A stretch of 35,878 bases of DNA from a virus. The translations under genes and the position numbers were made by a program. How positions within the stretch are numbered: position 1 is the first letter of the stretch; each line of letters begins with the position of its first letter. The stretch covers positions 1-35,878 of IMG/VR virus record IMGVR_UViG_3300032286_001057, one strand, 5' to 3'. The notes below the pieces were generated by a model, which did not search any database, was not told where the DNA came from, and was given only the letters and a program-made list of their open reading frames with translations. Below are positions 13,643-23,642 of this stretch, piece after piece.

Positions 13643-16200
13643 TAGCGATAATACCTTTTTTTAATTTTTTGAGCTTCAGTTTGAGGATTAATGCCACTCA
13701 TAAGGAGTGGCTCTTGTTGCTGACGTTGAATAAGTTGATTGCGGATTTGCTCTTCTGTCATGTTTTCTGTATCTGCTGCTTGTGCGTCGTTATTGCCTCG
13801 CATAGATGATTGAGTTGCAAGATTCGTCGTGACAATCTTTTGCATAAAATTATCGACTATTTCTTTTTGAACTTTCTTTTCGCTGCTAGCTATAGTTCTA
13901 AGCATTTGTTGGCCTTCTGAAGTAAATAAACCGTTTACAAATTCCCTTTGGACTTCTGGGCTAGAGACAAGTCTATTTTCGATAAACTCGAACACTCTAT
14001 TAACAGCAGATGTTTTTCCGGTGGGAATTCTGACCGATCTCGCTTGACTCTCCATTGCAGATTTGGTTATTTTATTTTTTTGGAATCTAATATCTAAGTT
14101 TTCTACTAGGTTTTTGAATCCTTTTACTATAGCTTTATCTCCACCAACTGCAGCTTCTAAATTCTTCCCACTATCTGAAAAGAACGCCTTCGTAAACGCT
14201 CTAGGATTTATAACGCCATCATCTAGCGGCTGAATTGAGGCAATTCTGTTTTCAATTGAAAATCTTAATAGCTCGCTAAATTCTTGTGGGTTAGCTTGTC
14301 GTGCTTTTGCAATTTTATTAGTTGGTAAATCCAAAATATTCATGGCAGCTTTAGCAAGCTCGTCTGTGCGTCCTTCATTGTAATATTTAGCATATTTTCC
14401 GATCAGGCTATTTTTGGCGAAGGCAAGATTTTCAGTGTCTTTTCTCCATAAATTACGAGCTTTTGCTAAATCACTATTTGAATTATCCAAAAGATTACCA
14501 ATTGATTTTCTAACAATTCCTAATGCTGTTTGTTCCTTACTTGCCCCAGTCTGTGCAATTTCACTAATTCTGTCATAAAGAATATTATCAACTGCATGTA
14601 AAACCCTAATGTCATTATCTGGTATTTTGTATTGAGCGGGTTTTGCCAAAACTGTTTTTGTAGAATACTCTGGCACAATATCTCTTGCGGCAGCTCCTAA
14701 ATCTACATTCCGTTGCATAGGCGAATAAAATCCATCTGTCCTTTGCGTGATTGGATTAGAAATAATATCTTTCCGCTCGGTAATTGTTTTATAAACTGGT
14801 TTTGTTTTTTGGTAAATCCTACCATAAATATCTTCTGCGGGAGATTTAGCAAATTCTAATGATTTAGCTCTTGCTTGGGAAATAGAATTTTGAATTACTG
14901 GAGAATTTAATAGACTTTTAAGAGTTAGTTCTTTTCCTTCAACTCCTAGCAAATCACTAATTTCTGCCGTGTTTTGAGTTAAGACAGTGTTTAAATCAAC
15001 CTTAGTGCCACTTTCTAAACCTCTGCGATACAATGGCGCTGCTTTTGCTCTTCTAGCTTGCAAAGCCTCTGTAAAAATCTTTTGAGAATTTCTGCCTAAA
15101 ATTTCTCCAGCTTGGTCGGGACTTATTTTCTTGTCAGAGATTAAATTCACGATTTTGTTTTGAAGCTTGTTTGTTGTGTCAGTTATTCTGGCTAAAGATT
15201 GATCGGCAATCTTTATTGTTTCTGGGCGATTTAGATTTTTTAAGCCCTTATTTAAGGTTGCAAATCTAGGGTCTAAAATATCAACTAAATCTTTACCCTC
15301 TTGGCTGGTTTGTTTTAAGGCTTCAGAAATATCTACGCCTTCCTTAGCTAGGCCGCTTTTTAGTTGTTCTGTAGCGATCTTTTTAGAAACCTCGTTGTTG
15401 CCTAATTCTGATCTTACTCTGTCAATCAATGAAGAAGTGAATTTTGAAATGGGTTTAGTAGCTCCTAACAACTTACTGCCAACACCCAACGCAGTACCGA
15501 AGGCAGCGCCAGTTGCTGCTCCTTTTGCTGTTTCCATGGTTCTATTTCCTAATCCAGCTTTTTCTTGTGGAGACAAAGCAGAAATTTCTGCACCACCAAC
15601 ACCACCTCCAACAGATAGTCCAACAATTGGAGCAACTGCTTGAGCTATTTTTCCTCCAGTTGCTAATCCTTCAGATACTACCTTGCCAGTAGTTGAACCA
15701 GCAGCTAAAAATGGAACCATTTTTGTTGCCTCTTTAATAGCTTTAAATCCAAAAGAATTATTAGCCTCAGCAGCATTTTTTACTTTTTGTTTATCAGCTA
15801 ATATTTGAGAAATATCTTCGGAAGTTAGTGATTGTATCTGTTCTTTTAAATCAGGTCTTATCATAGATAAAACCTTCTTTGCTCCACTAAAATTAACTCC
15901 TAAATCAGCAGCAGTTTGATAAATTCCAGTTCCTAAATCTTCTGCTCCTGAATAAATGGCGCTAATCATTGTTTTAGCATCTTCTGCTGCACTTCTCCTA
16001 TAAGGCTTTATTTGATCTTGAAAAGATTGTGGTTGTTCTTGAGCTGGCTGTGGAACTTCAGGGGCTTGTGGGGCAGAAGGTTGTTGTGCGAATTCTGGTT
16101 GGCTCATTACAAAACTTTCAATTTCTTGAGGCGTAGCACCTTGGGGAATCTCTATGTCAGCTATCTTTCCATTTGGAAGTTGGACAGTTGCGATAGGCAT
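13642..16200 (-). CDS. Large internal virion / ejection protein, 852 aa
   Basis: It begins with ATVQLPNGKIADIEIPQGAT, a small domain common at the start of podovirus internal proteins. A Pro/Gln-rich linker (residues 35-65), a Gly/Ala-rich hydrophobic region near 170-245 that could insert into membranes, and long helical segments follow. It lies between nozzle-side genes and the fibre, where short-tailed phages encode proteins ejected with DNA. It probably helps form the DNA path across the host envelope. No lytic domain is evident. Confidence 0.7.
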   Translation of the reverse strand: MPIATVQLPNGKIADIEIPQGATPQEIESFVMSQPEFAQQPSAPQAPEVPQPAQEQPQSFQDQIKPYRRSAAEDAKTMISAIYSGAEDLGTGIYQTAADLGVNFSGAKKVLSMIRPDLKEQIQSLTSEDISQILADKQKVKNAAEANNSFGFKAIKEATKMVPFLAAGSTTGKVVSEGLATGGKIAQAVAPIVGLSVGGGVGGAEISALSPQEKAGLGNRTMETAKGAATGAAFGTALGVGSKLLGATKPISKFTSSLIDRVRSELGNNEVSKKIATEQLKSGLAKEGVDISEALKQTSQEGKDLVDILDPRFATLNKGLKNLNRPETIKIADQSLARITDTTNKLQNKIVNLISDKKISPDQAGEILGRNSQKIFTEALQARRAKAAPLYRRGLESGTKVDLNTVLTQNTAEISDLLGVEGKELTLKSLLNSPVIQNSISQARAKSLEFAKSPAEDIYGRIYQKTKPVYKTITERKDIISNPITQRTDGFYSPMQRNVDLGAAARDIVPEYSTKTVLAKPAQYKIPDNDIRVLHAVDNILYDRISEIAQTGASKEQTALGIVRKSIGNLLDNSNSDLAKARNLWRKDTENLAFAKNSLIGKYAKYYNEGRTDELAKAAMNILDLPTNKIAKARQANPQEFSELLRFSIENRIASIQPLDDGVINPRAFTKAFFSDSGKNLEAAVGGDKAIVKGFKNLVENLDIRFQKNKITKSAMESQARSVRIPTGKTSAVNRVFEFIENRLVSSPEVQREFVNGLFTSEGQQMLRTIASSEKKVQKEIVDNFMQKIVTTNLATQSSMRGNNDAQAADTENMTEEQIRNQLIQRQQQEPLLMSGINPQTEAQKIKKRYYR

Positions 16201-17192
16201 TATTTGTTCCTCACATTTAAGACTTTAAAGCCACCTTGTGAAGCAGGAGCTTGACTAGATCCAATGGTGGTTGAGAAATCAACAATGACGTTTTGAGGAT
16301 CTAGTCTGTTTCTTTTGGCGATGTCTGTATATTGATTAGCAAGTTTTGTTTGTGAGGCATTGGCGCGGTCGTAAAGCTCTCTTGACTTGATTACGATGTC
16401 ATTTCTTTGGCTTGGTGTTAATCTTTGACCCTTCCAAACATTCTCTAGGTTTTGTAAGCCATATTTTTCAAGCAATGGTTTGGCATTAGAAAGTTGAGCA
16501 AACTCTCCTTCTCGCACAGTTGATTGAGGATCAAGGGTTTTCATGTAAGCAAACACGGTAGAAATATCACCAGCGGGGCTTGGGTTTTTTACTGACTCAC
16601 TCACTTTCTCAAAACCTTCTTTCACTCCAATAAAGTTCTTGCTTTTATCTGAATATTCAGTGCGGAGCTGCGTTTCGTTTTTAAATCCTTGTTGCTCACC
16701 TACGTTTACAGTAGTTGAAGATGGTTTTTGAGGTTTAATTATTTGCCCATCAGCTCCCATTATTGGTTGAGCTTTGGCGCTGGGGTTGTTTTTATCAACT
16801 GAGAAATAGCCACCCTCACCAGAAATAATTTGGTTTTCAGCAGCTTTTGGCAGAGAGGCTTTGATAGTCTCTAGAGTGTAAGCTTCGCGAGTAGCAGGAG
16901 AGAGGGTTGAAGCAATATCGGCTAAATGAGGAAACTGTTTTGCAAATTGAGCTTGAGAAGACAATTCTTGCTCTGTAATGTCTTTTTGGGCTTTGTATTG
17001 AGTGTAAGCTCCAATTCCAGCAGTTGCAAGTTGTGCGGCAAGACCAATACCACGTGCTTGACCTCCTCCAAAATTAGAAGAGTCCATTGCAAACTTGGAA
17101 ATGTCTTGGCCTGTTTGAAGGCTTTGAGCATTAGCCCCTTGAGGGGTTGCGTTGGCGAGGGCTTGGGCTAGAATTTGTCTATTAACAGCCAT
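16200..17192 (-). CDS. Internal virion / ejection protein, 330 aa
   Basis: Helical and rich in Gln and Ala. The N-terminal third is low complexity with a Gly-rich hydrophobic patch (GIGLAAQLATAGIGAY, residues 48-63). It is joined to both neighbours by TAATG overlaps, so it should be made in register with the other ejection proteins. No enzymatic motif is visible. Confidence 0.65.
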   Translation of the reverse strand: MAVNRQILAQALANATPQGANAQSLQTGQDISKFAMDSSNFGGGQARGIGLAAQLATAGIGAYTQYKAQKDITEQELSSQAQFAKQFPHLADIASTLSPATREAYTLETIKASLPKAAENQIISGEGGYFSVDKNNPSAKAQPIMGADGQIIKPQKPSSTTVNVGEQQGFKNETQLRTEYSDKSKNFIGVKEGFEKVSESVKNPSPAGDISTVFAYMKTLDPQSTVREGEFAQLSNAKPLLEKYGLQNLENVWKGQRLTPSQRNDIVIKSRELYDRANASQTKLANQYTDIAKRNRLDPQNVIVDFSTTIGSSQAPASQGGFKVLNVRNK

Positions 17193-18283
17193 TAACGAAT
17201 CCTCTTGAATTCAACGTCAATCAATGAATAATCAACGCTAAGGATACCGCTGCTGTCTGATAATACGGCTTCTGGCTTACTATCTAGTAAGTCTTGTGCC
17301 ATCACACCTTGGTAAGTTCCTTCACCTAAGTTTTTATTTTTATATTCAAATTCGTAGATGTCAAAACCTTTTTCACTAATTCCAATTCTTTTTATATTTT
17401 CTTTTAAATTTCTATCAGATTTTGCAGCAGCTCCAATTCCAGCTCCACCCAATGAACCAAGCGCCCCATAGATAGCATTTTTATTCGACTGTTTAAGCTG
17501 TTGAGATAGCTGACTTTGTTGGAAGTTTCTATTTAATTGTTGTTGTTCTGCACCAAACAAATCCAAGCCACTAAATCCAGAGCCTTGCGTTTGTCCAAAT
17601 GAAGCGCCAGCACCAACTTGGGAACGACCAAGAAGAGAGGCAATTTCATTAAATCTTTGACTTCTAACCGCTTCGCTTGTTTGAATTGAAGCTTGGCTTA
17701 AATCGGTGTATTGACGAGCAATTGAATCATCTAAACGATTCATTGCTTCATTATATCCTTCAGAGCCAGCAGGAATTCCTTGATCAGCTAGTTGGGTTGC
17801 TAAATCTCTTCTTTGTTGTTTTACAATAGGATCAATTTGAGCTTTACCACGATTAAAAGTAGCATCTTGAATAGCTTGACCATTATTTGAGAAATCACCA
17901 TTTAATGAACTACTTAATTGAGAAGCTAGACCTTCTTGCCTTAATCTTTCAGATTTGGTAAAATCGCTTTCATTTAAATTAACAGAATTAGTCAAAGGAT
18001 CATAAGTTTGCGAACCTTCAGGCGTGTAAATATTAGGATTATTTAATAATAAATCTTTTTTTTGCGCTTTGCTTAAACTTTTAAACAAATTTGCAGTTGT
18101 AATTTCCTGTGATGTATAAGGATTACCAGTAGTTGGATTTTTGCCATATCCTAAATAGCCGCCAGTATAAGTATTGCCTAAATTCTTGGTGTAAGCCTTC
18201 AGATCCCCGAATTCTCCCGTAGCCGCACCAAAAGTTGCTGCGCCAACAACGCCTTTTGCAAAGTTTTTTAAACTAAATCCCAT
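17192..18283 (-). CDS. Internal virion protein with short C-terminal S74-like domain
   Basis: 363 residues. The first 280 are Gln/Asn/Ser-rich and helical, like ejection proteins. The last 78 start SDRNLKENIKRIG and continue with GFDIYEFEY and GVMAQDLL, ending in LSVDYSLID. That is the pattern of the S74 intramolecular chaperone, including the Ser and Lys of the SDR.LK motif used in self-cleavage. The domain is shorter than a typical S74 chaperone. It may trimerise or process the protein during assembly. Confidence 0.75.
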   Translation of the reverse strand: MGFSLKNFAKGVVGAATFGAATGEFGDLKAYTKNLGNTYTGGYLGYGKNPTTGNPYTSQEITTANLFKSLSKAQKKDLLLNNPNIYTPEGSQTYDPLTNSVNLNESDFTKSERLRQEGLASQLSSSLNGDFSNNGQAIQDATFNRGKAQIDPIVKQQRRDLATQLADQGIPAGSEGYNEAMNRLDDSIARQYTDLSQASIQTSEAVRSQRFNEIASLLGRSQVGAGASFGQTQGSGFSGLDLFGAEQQQLNRNFQQSQLSQQLKQSNKNAIYGALGSLGGAGIGAAAKSDRNLKENIKRIGISEKGFDIYEFEYKNKNLGEGTYQGVMAQDLLDSKPEAVLSDSSGILSVDYSLIDVEFKRIR

Positions 18284-18290
18284 TTTCTAC

Positions 18291-19850
18291 CTATAAAATA
18301 CTGCTTACAGTTACGCTGTAATCCGTTCTGTACCAATTTACTTGCTGGCCGCTTAAGCTAGTCTTGAGTCTCATTCCGACATCAACACCTTGACCAGACG
18401 CGATTACTAATTCATTTCTTGTTAATCCTTCGGGACTCCATAAAGCTACATCCCAAAAGCTAACATCCCAGAAAGACCCACCAGCAGCACTTGAATTCAC
18501 GTTTTGACTTGTATTTTCTTTTCCATAATCAAAATTTACTATTGTGTTAATTGCTACGCTTCCATCGGCTTTTATGATATTTCTAAAAGCATTTACTGTC
18601 TTTTCTTGGGGGCTTCCTAAGTTTGAATAAGCAGATTGGCAATCGCAAACAATGAATTCTCCATTATCATTGAAACCATCATCAGCTTTATAAACTTTAC
18701 CATTTCCACCAAAATAAAGATTATTATTGTAATTGCCCCAAGTGCAGGAGTTCATGCCTGTAAATTTCGTAGCAGCTCCTGTAATTGTATTGATTACATA
18801 TTGCACATAGGTTGAATTTGTTGCTACTGGAACATTAATTAAAAGCCAGCCACCTTTAGGATAAAGCACAACTTCCCAGCCATAATTTGAAGCATAAGAA
18901 TTAACAGCATCAATTGCTGCGCCTGAAAGCTTTCCTCTTTGAGTTACTGCACCATCGTTTTTAAATACTTCTGAAAAGAAAACAAAATCTTGATCGGTAA
19001 TCATAACAATATCACCAGCAACCTTTTTAGCTCCACGAATAGCAATTGGACGACCTATTTTATAAGTTCCAAGCAAAGACCAAGTTGCAGGATCTGAGCC
19101 TTGATAAAGTAAAACATCGCCAGAAGACATAAGAAACACAGCATAATCATCAACACCATTTCCGCCGTCTAAATTCCAAGTCATCATTGAAACAAGGTTG
19201 CCTCCAAAAGGAGCTACGCGTGAGAGTTGAAATTTAGTAAAAGCGCCACCAATTGCGTTTGTTGCGCCATACCAAACATCTTGAGCATTTGAATCCCAGA
19301 CATACACGCGGTTTTTATGAACATTGATGCCATTTAATTGGGTGACGGTCAACCCACTACCTGAAATGGTGCTTGCTGCTAAAGTAGTGCCGTCAAACGT
19401 TTGGGGAGTATCTGCCCCATTTACCATCAAGACATAAGCATTGAAGTTGGCCCATTGCCATCTAGCATTGGAAAATCCAGTTCCCAAACTTACTATGCTT
19501 GCAGGGTTGGAAATATTGTTAATTTCATCATTATTGCAGCAAATGAATTTACGAATTGCTCCCGCATTATATTCAATCAGAGTTTCAACATAACCATCTA
19601 AGCCAGTAGCATATTCGGTAAATCCTTTGCGTGTAGAAACTGAACCCTGTCCTGGAAACCAATTTTCCATAATTATAGCATCGGTTGCCTCCATTGTGCT
19701 TTCTGCATCTCTAGTATTAAGACCACCAGTCGGAGCAGGAACATTTGAGCGCAAAGCAGAACCAGACCTTTCTTGATTTAGTCCAAGATAGTTTGAATTC
19801 TGGTTTGACTCACTTGTAAGTCTTGCATTTTTAGTTATATTTAAAGGCAT
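18291..19850 (-). CDS. Tail nozzle / stabilisation protein (P22 gp10-like)
   Basis: 519 residues. Near residue 40 the segment GGLNTRDAES leads into DAIIMENWFPGQGSVSTRKG, the signature I associate with podovirus tail nozzle or head-stabilisation proteins that close the portal vertex. The remainder is strand-rich with repeated W/Y/G motifs expected of a beta-propeller. It sits directly downstream of the head-tail adaptor gene, as in other short-tailed phages. Confidence 0.8.
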   Translation of the reverse strand: MPLNITKNARLTSESNQNSNYLGLNQERSGSALRSNVPAPTGGLNTRDAESTMEATDAIIMENWFPGQGSVSTRKGFTEYATGLDGYVETLIEYNAGAIRKFICCNNDEINNISNPASIVSLGTGFSNARWQWANFNAYVLMVNGADTPQTFDGTTLAASTISGSGLTVTQLNGINVHKNRVYVWDSNAQDVWYGATNAIGGAFTKFQLSRVAPFGGNLVSMMTWNLDGGNGVDDYAVFLMSSGDVLLYQGSDPATWSLLGTYKIGRPIAIRGAKKVAGDIVMITDQDFVFFSEVFKNDGAVTQRGKLSGAAIDAVNSYASNYGWEVVLYPKGGWLLINVPVATNSTYVQYVINTITGAATKFTGMNSCTWGNYNNNLYFGGNGKVYKADDGFNDNGEFIVCDCQSAYSNLGSPQEKTVNAFRNIIKADGSVAINTIVNFDYGKENTSQNVNSSAAGGSFWDVSFWDVALWSPEGLTRNELVIASGQGVDVGMRLKTSLSGQQVNWYRTDYSVTVSSIL

Positions 19851-20551
19851 TAAGGAGCTACAATTAATTGTGGAAAGCCAATTTTAACGTCGAAATTACT
19901 ATAATTATGCCTTACTTTACGCCTTGCTCCATTTACACGAACACGTTCCGCAATTGCATTATTTGCTGTTCTTTGTTCTTCAGAATAAGGACGACCATTC
20001 TTTTCTAACCATCTCCAAGTTGCATCTAGACGCACAATGTATTCATCAATAACTGGAACATCAGTATCAGCAAGCCAAGCTGTTTGACCTGAGCCATCAG
20101 AACTATTGATGATATTATTGGTGATATACTCATAAATGTAAGAGTCTGTAGAAGAAGTAGGGATTGGGAAAAGTAGTGTCTGGCCTTGACGAATTCGGAA
20201 ATATTCAGTTGTAGCACCGCCTGAGATAGTAGAGTTTTTTAAGATTCTCCATTCTTCTGGAGTCATTGGGCCTTTTACGGGCCACATCTCGCTAGTATTC
20301 CAAAAAGTATCATTTACGAATCGGTCAAAATCAGTAGGTAAATTGTAGCCCTCGGTAGAAGCAACAGAAGAGAAGGTTCTTTCCTTCTGAAGCTCCTGCC
20401 AATCATAAGAGCGGGCAAGTTCAACCATTGATACCTTTAGGACTTCAAGAATCTGCATAGCAACATCTTGTGTATTCCCAATAATAGTCGTTGGGATGCT
20501 GCTGTTTTTAGTTTCTTTTAGAACTGATTGTGCAATGGTTAAAAGTGTCAT
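19850..20551 (-). CDS. Head-to-tail adaptor protein
   Basis: 233 residues. The helical N-terminus with LKVSMVELARSYDWQELQKE, the strand segment YNLPTDFDRFVNDTFW, and the C-terminal helices (RLDATWRWLEKNGRPYSEEQ) follow the pattern of podovirus adaptors that bind beneath the portal, such as T7 gp11 or P22 gp4 equivalents. The one-base overlap with the nozzle gene and the gene order support the assignment. Confidence 0.75.
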   Translation of the reverse strand: MTLLTIAQSVLKETKNSSIPTTIIGNTQDVAMQILEVLKVSMVELARSYDWQELQKERTFSSVASTEGYNLPTDFDRFVNDTFWNTSEMWPVKGPMTPEEWRILKNSTISGGATTEYFRIRQGQTLLFPIPTSSTDSYIYEYITNNIINSSDGSGQTAWLADTDVPVIDEYIVRLDATWRWLEKNGRPYSEEQRTANNAIAERVRVNGARRKVRHNYSNFDVKIGFPQLIVAP

Positions 20552-21012
20552 TACTCAGTTACCTCTTCTTTAACAGCGGGTTTTCTGCCTCTCTTAGATG
20601 CGTTTTCAAGTGCAGTAATATTTTCAGCTTTAACTTCAATTTTAGCTTCAGCAGCAGCTAATTTCTTTTTAAGTTCTTCAATTTCTGCTTGTGGATTAAA
20701 AGTTATAGCATTTTTTAAAGATAAATATTTTTCATAAGCTCTTGTATATAACTCAGTCTCAGAAACCCAGCGAACATCATCACCATCCATAATTCTATCC
20801 TCTCTAACTGGTCTTTCGACAATAGTTGTTGTATCAGATGGTATTTCGATATGGATAAATAATTTAACAACCTCATCAGAACTAATTATGCGGTCTTTAT
20901 CATCGCGTTTTACATTAACTTTGCATACTCTATCAAAAAAGGCTACTTTAAGAGAGCCATTTTTACTAAGAACTAATTGCGAAGGTTTAACATCTAAAAC
21001 TAAGTTAGTCAT
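20551..21012 (-). CDS. Hypothetical virion-module protein, 153 aa
   Basis: The N-terminal 95 residues are strand-rich. Residues 108-140 form an Ala/Glu/Lys coiled coil (EIEELKKKLAAAEAKIEVKA), and the end is basic then acidic (KRGRKPAVKEEVTE). It lies between the capsid/decoration pair and the adaptor and follows a hairpin that could attenuate transcription. It may be a minor head protein. Confidence 0.6.
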   Translation of the reverse strand: MTNLVLDVKPSQLVLSKNGSLKVAFFDRVCKVNVKRDDKDRIISSDEVVKLFIHIEIPSDTTTIVERPVREDRIMDGDDVRWVSETELYTRAYEKYLSLKNAITFNPQAEIEELKKKLAAAEAKIEVKAENITALENASKRGRKPAVKEEVTE

Positions 21013-21038
21013 TTTTTTGTTTTTTTAATTAATAAATA

Positions 21039-21061
21039 GAGGGGGTGTTTTAAGCCCCCTC
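21039..21061 (-). terminator. Hairpin after the decoration gene, partial terminator
   Basis: GAGGGGG (21039-21045) and CCCCCTC (21055-21061) form a 7-bp stem with a 9-base loop. Read on the minus strand it is followed by TATTTATTAATT, a weak U-rich tract. It could reduce readthrough and so favour capsid and decoration over downstream genes. Confidence 0.6.
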
Positions 21062-21076
21062 CTTTTCTCACAAAGA

Positions 21077-21580
21077 TTAAGCAGCTAAGCCGTCATCCAT
21101 ATAAGGGTATTGCAATTCAATTTCAGCTAAGCCAGTTGCAGGAGTGTCGATAGCAGATGCACCTTTCATGCATTTTACTCTGTCACCAGCAACAACAGCA
21201 TCGTCGATTGAGCCAGCGGTAGCTGTAGCGTAGCAATTCGCATTATCAGCAAAGCCAGCTAATACTTTAGCAACACCTTTACCGTAGATTTGATACCAGC
21301 CATAGCTAGAAGCTACGTTGATTGACATAGACAAAGCTACTGGATCGATTGCATTAGCAACCAATAAAGCAGTTGAATTATCATCTTGAGAGAAAGTCAC
21401 AACACTACCTAAAACAGTAGAAGCAACACCTTTCAAGTAGATAAATTCACCTTCACCATAAGCGGTAGAGGCAACATCCCAAGCTCTAACTCTAGTACCT
21501 AGTGGCAAAAGTTGAACTGTTGAAGTATCGGCAATAGCTTGCGGGATTACCAAGCCATTTACAGGAACGAAAGAAGACAT
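21077..21580 (-). CDS. Capsid decoration protein candidate, 167 aa
   Basis: Strand-rich with little charge: LLPLGTRVRAWD, then YGEGEFIYLKGVAST and VTFSQDD. From memory, proteins of this pattern stand next to the major capsid gene in many podoviruses and decorate the head surface. AAAGGA eight bases before the start gives a good ribosome binding site, in keeping with high expression. It is 25 bases downstream of the capsid gene. Confidence 0.65.
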   Translation of the reverse strand: MSSFVPVNGLVIPQAIADTSTVQLLPLGTRVRAWDVASTAYGEGEFIYLKGVASTVLGSVVTFSQDDNSTALLVANAIDPVALSMSINVASSYGWYQIYGKGVAKVLAGFADNANCYATATAGSIDDAVVAGDRVKCMKGASAIDTPATGLAEIELQYPYMDDGLAA

Positions 21581-21605
21581 ATTTAATCCTTTAAATTTAA
21601 GTTAA

Positions 21606-22562
21606 TTAAGGGTGCATAACACCATGAACTCTTGCGTTATCAATGGTCATGTTGCCAGTGAAAACGATTGGAGTTACGTAAGCATTTTGGTTTACTGGAC
21701 GCATAGTTTCGCCTACTTCAAGCAAGTCTTTTCCTAAGTATTTCAAGAAAACGTGATTTGTGTTGATAAAGTACGCATGTGAAGCAGGGCATTCAGGATC
21801 ATAGAACACGTCAGCATTCTTGTATTTATAGCTAGAGAAGCCAGTTGCGCCAATGCTTGGATCAGTAATTCTTTGAATTGATTGCAAAGAAGACTCGAAG
21901 TAAGAGAAATATACAGAGTCAGCAGCGATTAAATCAGGAAGTTCCCCAGCTTGAGCTTGGCAACGAGTCCAAAGAGTATTGAAAGCAGCTTGGATAGTTG
22001 AAGAAGAAGCAGTTACTGATTCAACTGAGAAGTCATACAACTTGTTTTGCCATATTGAGTAGTTAGCACGGTTAATTGAACCAACAGTTCCAGTAGTAGG
22101 AGCATCAGCAATCAAAAGTTGCAAACCACCAATTTCTTTACCGCCAGAACCAGTACCATCAGCGTAAATTTGAGAACCAAGATAGTTCTTCAAAGATTCG
22201 ATAAGTACTTTTTTCTTAGCTTCAGCAAGGTTAATAAAAGCTTCTTTGCCGCTGTTTTGCTTCATTTCAAGATCAGTCATGGTCATAGTACCAGTAATGA
22301 TTTTTTGAGCGAAGGTAGCAGTTGAAAGAACGTCTTGAGGAGTAGTATTAAAAGTGTCGTATTCACCTTGTGATTGAACAGTTCCATTAGAAGCGTAAGA
22401 AATCTTTTCTTGAAAAGTCGCACCACCAGATGCTTTAACGATGTTACCTTTAGCTTGTAGACGATTTAACAACGGGTGGTTGTTAATAATGTTGCTGATA
22501 ATCTCTGGTTTATAGTTGTCCAGAGTAGTAGTCAACAATTGTGATACGTTTGGATTTGGCAT
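21606..22562 (-). CDS. Major capsid protein
   Basis: 318 residues with the features of HK97-fold capsid proteins: an N-terminal helix (NYKPEIISNIINNHPLLNRL), a beta-rich E-loop-like section near residues 40-80, a long spine helix (GKEAFINLAEAKKKVLIESLKNYLG), and a C-terminal strand domain ending VTPIVFTGNMTIDNARVHG. Its position between scaffold and decoration genes is standard. No protease is encoded nearby and the N-terminus is short, so assembly with a separate scaffold is likely. Confidence 0.88.
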   Translation of the reverse strand: MPNPNVSQLLTTTLDNYKPEIISNIINNHPLLNRLQAKGNIVKASGGATFQEKISYASNGTVQSQGEYDTFNTTPQDVLSTATFAQKIITGTMTMTDLEMKQNSGKEAFINLAEAKKKVLIESLKNYLGSQIYADGTGSGGKEIGGLQLLIADAPTTGTVGSINRANYSIWQNKLYDFSVESVTASSSTIQAAFNTLWTRCQAQAGELPDLIAADSVYFSYFESSLQSIQRITDPSIGATGFSSYKYKNADVFYDPECPASHAYFINTNHVFLKYLGKDLLEVGETMRPVNQNAYVTPIVFTGNMTIDNARVHGVMHP

Positions 22563-22602
22563 GTTAATTCTCTATTTAATTGTTTTAAATAGATATTAAG
22601 TC

Positions 22603-23604
22603 TTACAAATTACCAGCAACCCAAGAATCATAAATACTAGATAAAGCATCTTTGGATGAAGCAGGTTTAACGCCAGCAGATGGAGAGCGGCCCATAAATT
22701 TTTTAAGCTTTTTGGCTTTTTCAATTTCAGCAGTTCTTTTTACTTTTGCTTTTTCTAAAAGTTCCGCATCTCTTTCAGCTACTAAGTCATCATCTAGCAA
22801 AATTGCTTTTTGATAAGCTTTTAACAATCTTTGTTGGCGTTCTGCCGCATTTTTAGGAGATCCAAGCTTTTGCTTTTCAATTCCTAAAATATCAAAGATT
22901 GAATCTTGCAGCTTTTCGAAATGAGGATATTTTAAATTTCCTTCTTCATCAGCACTATCAGCAAAAGAATTAATCTCTTGCTCAATAGTTAAGAGTTCAT
23001 CTTGTGATTTTTGACCTTTTAAATTCTGTAATTCGCGCTTAATATCTTCTAACTCTTTGTCTCTGGCCTTCTCTTCAGGGGTGCGATAATCGTAATCATC
23101 CTCATTCTGAACAGTAGCATCAACGAGACTGCCTAAGTCAATTTTAGTGACTTTGGCAATATGTTTTAGAGCGGCAACGGGATCACGATCAATAAATTGA
23201 ATCAATTCCTTAGTTGAACCATACTCTTTTTTAAGATTTCCGAGTTCAAGACTAAGTCTATCTTCTCTGGCACGGACTATTTTCCCTGCATCCAAAATCT
23301 TAGTTTGTAGCTCTTTGTCTTGTACCGATTTGACGAGTTCTTTAAACTCTTTAGGTTGCCCTGAAAGCTTCCTATTAAGTTCTTTTTCTTCCTCAATTTC
23401 AGGATTCTTTTTTTCATCTTCAAGCTCATCTTCAGTTTGCTCATCCTCAATTTCTTCTTCGAACTCTTCAAGCATTGGATTAGCTACTGCCTTTTTTGGC
23501 TCAACTATTTCCTTTATTTCTTCTTTTACTTCCACAGTTTCTACTGGGAAAAATTCGTTTAACTTTTCAGATAAAACTTCATTTGAACTTTTTTCTTGAG
23601 GCAT
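22603..23604 (-). CDS. Scaffolding protein
   Basis: 333 residues, strongly acidic at 44-75 (runs of E and D) and then almost wholly charged helix, ending in a short basic region (KVKRTAEIEKAKKLKKFMGR) and SIYDSWVAGNL. Highly charged helical proteins directly upstream of the capsid gene are the scaffolds around which podovirus heads form. The basic segment may contact the capsid, as in P22, though homology is not evident. Confidence 0.75.
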   Translation of the reverse strand: MPQEKSSNEVLSEKLNEFFPVETVEVKEEIKEIVEPKKAVANPMLEEFEEEIEDEQTEDELEDEKKNPEIEEEKELNRKLSGQPKEFKELVKSVQDKELQTKILDAGKIVRAREDRLSLELGNLKKEYGSTKELIQFIDRDPVAALKHIAKVTKIDLGSLVDATVQNEDDYDYRTPEEKARDKELEDIKRELQNLKGQKSQDELLTIEQEINSFADSADEEGNLKYPHFEKLQDSIFDILGIEKQKLGSPKNAAERQQRLLKAYQKAILLDDDLVAERDAELLEKAKVKRTAEIEKAKKLKKFMGRSPSAGVKPASSKDALSSIYDSWVAGNL

Positions 23605-23642
23605 ATATAATTTTAACTATTAATAGTATCTTGCGCCATAAT

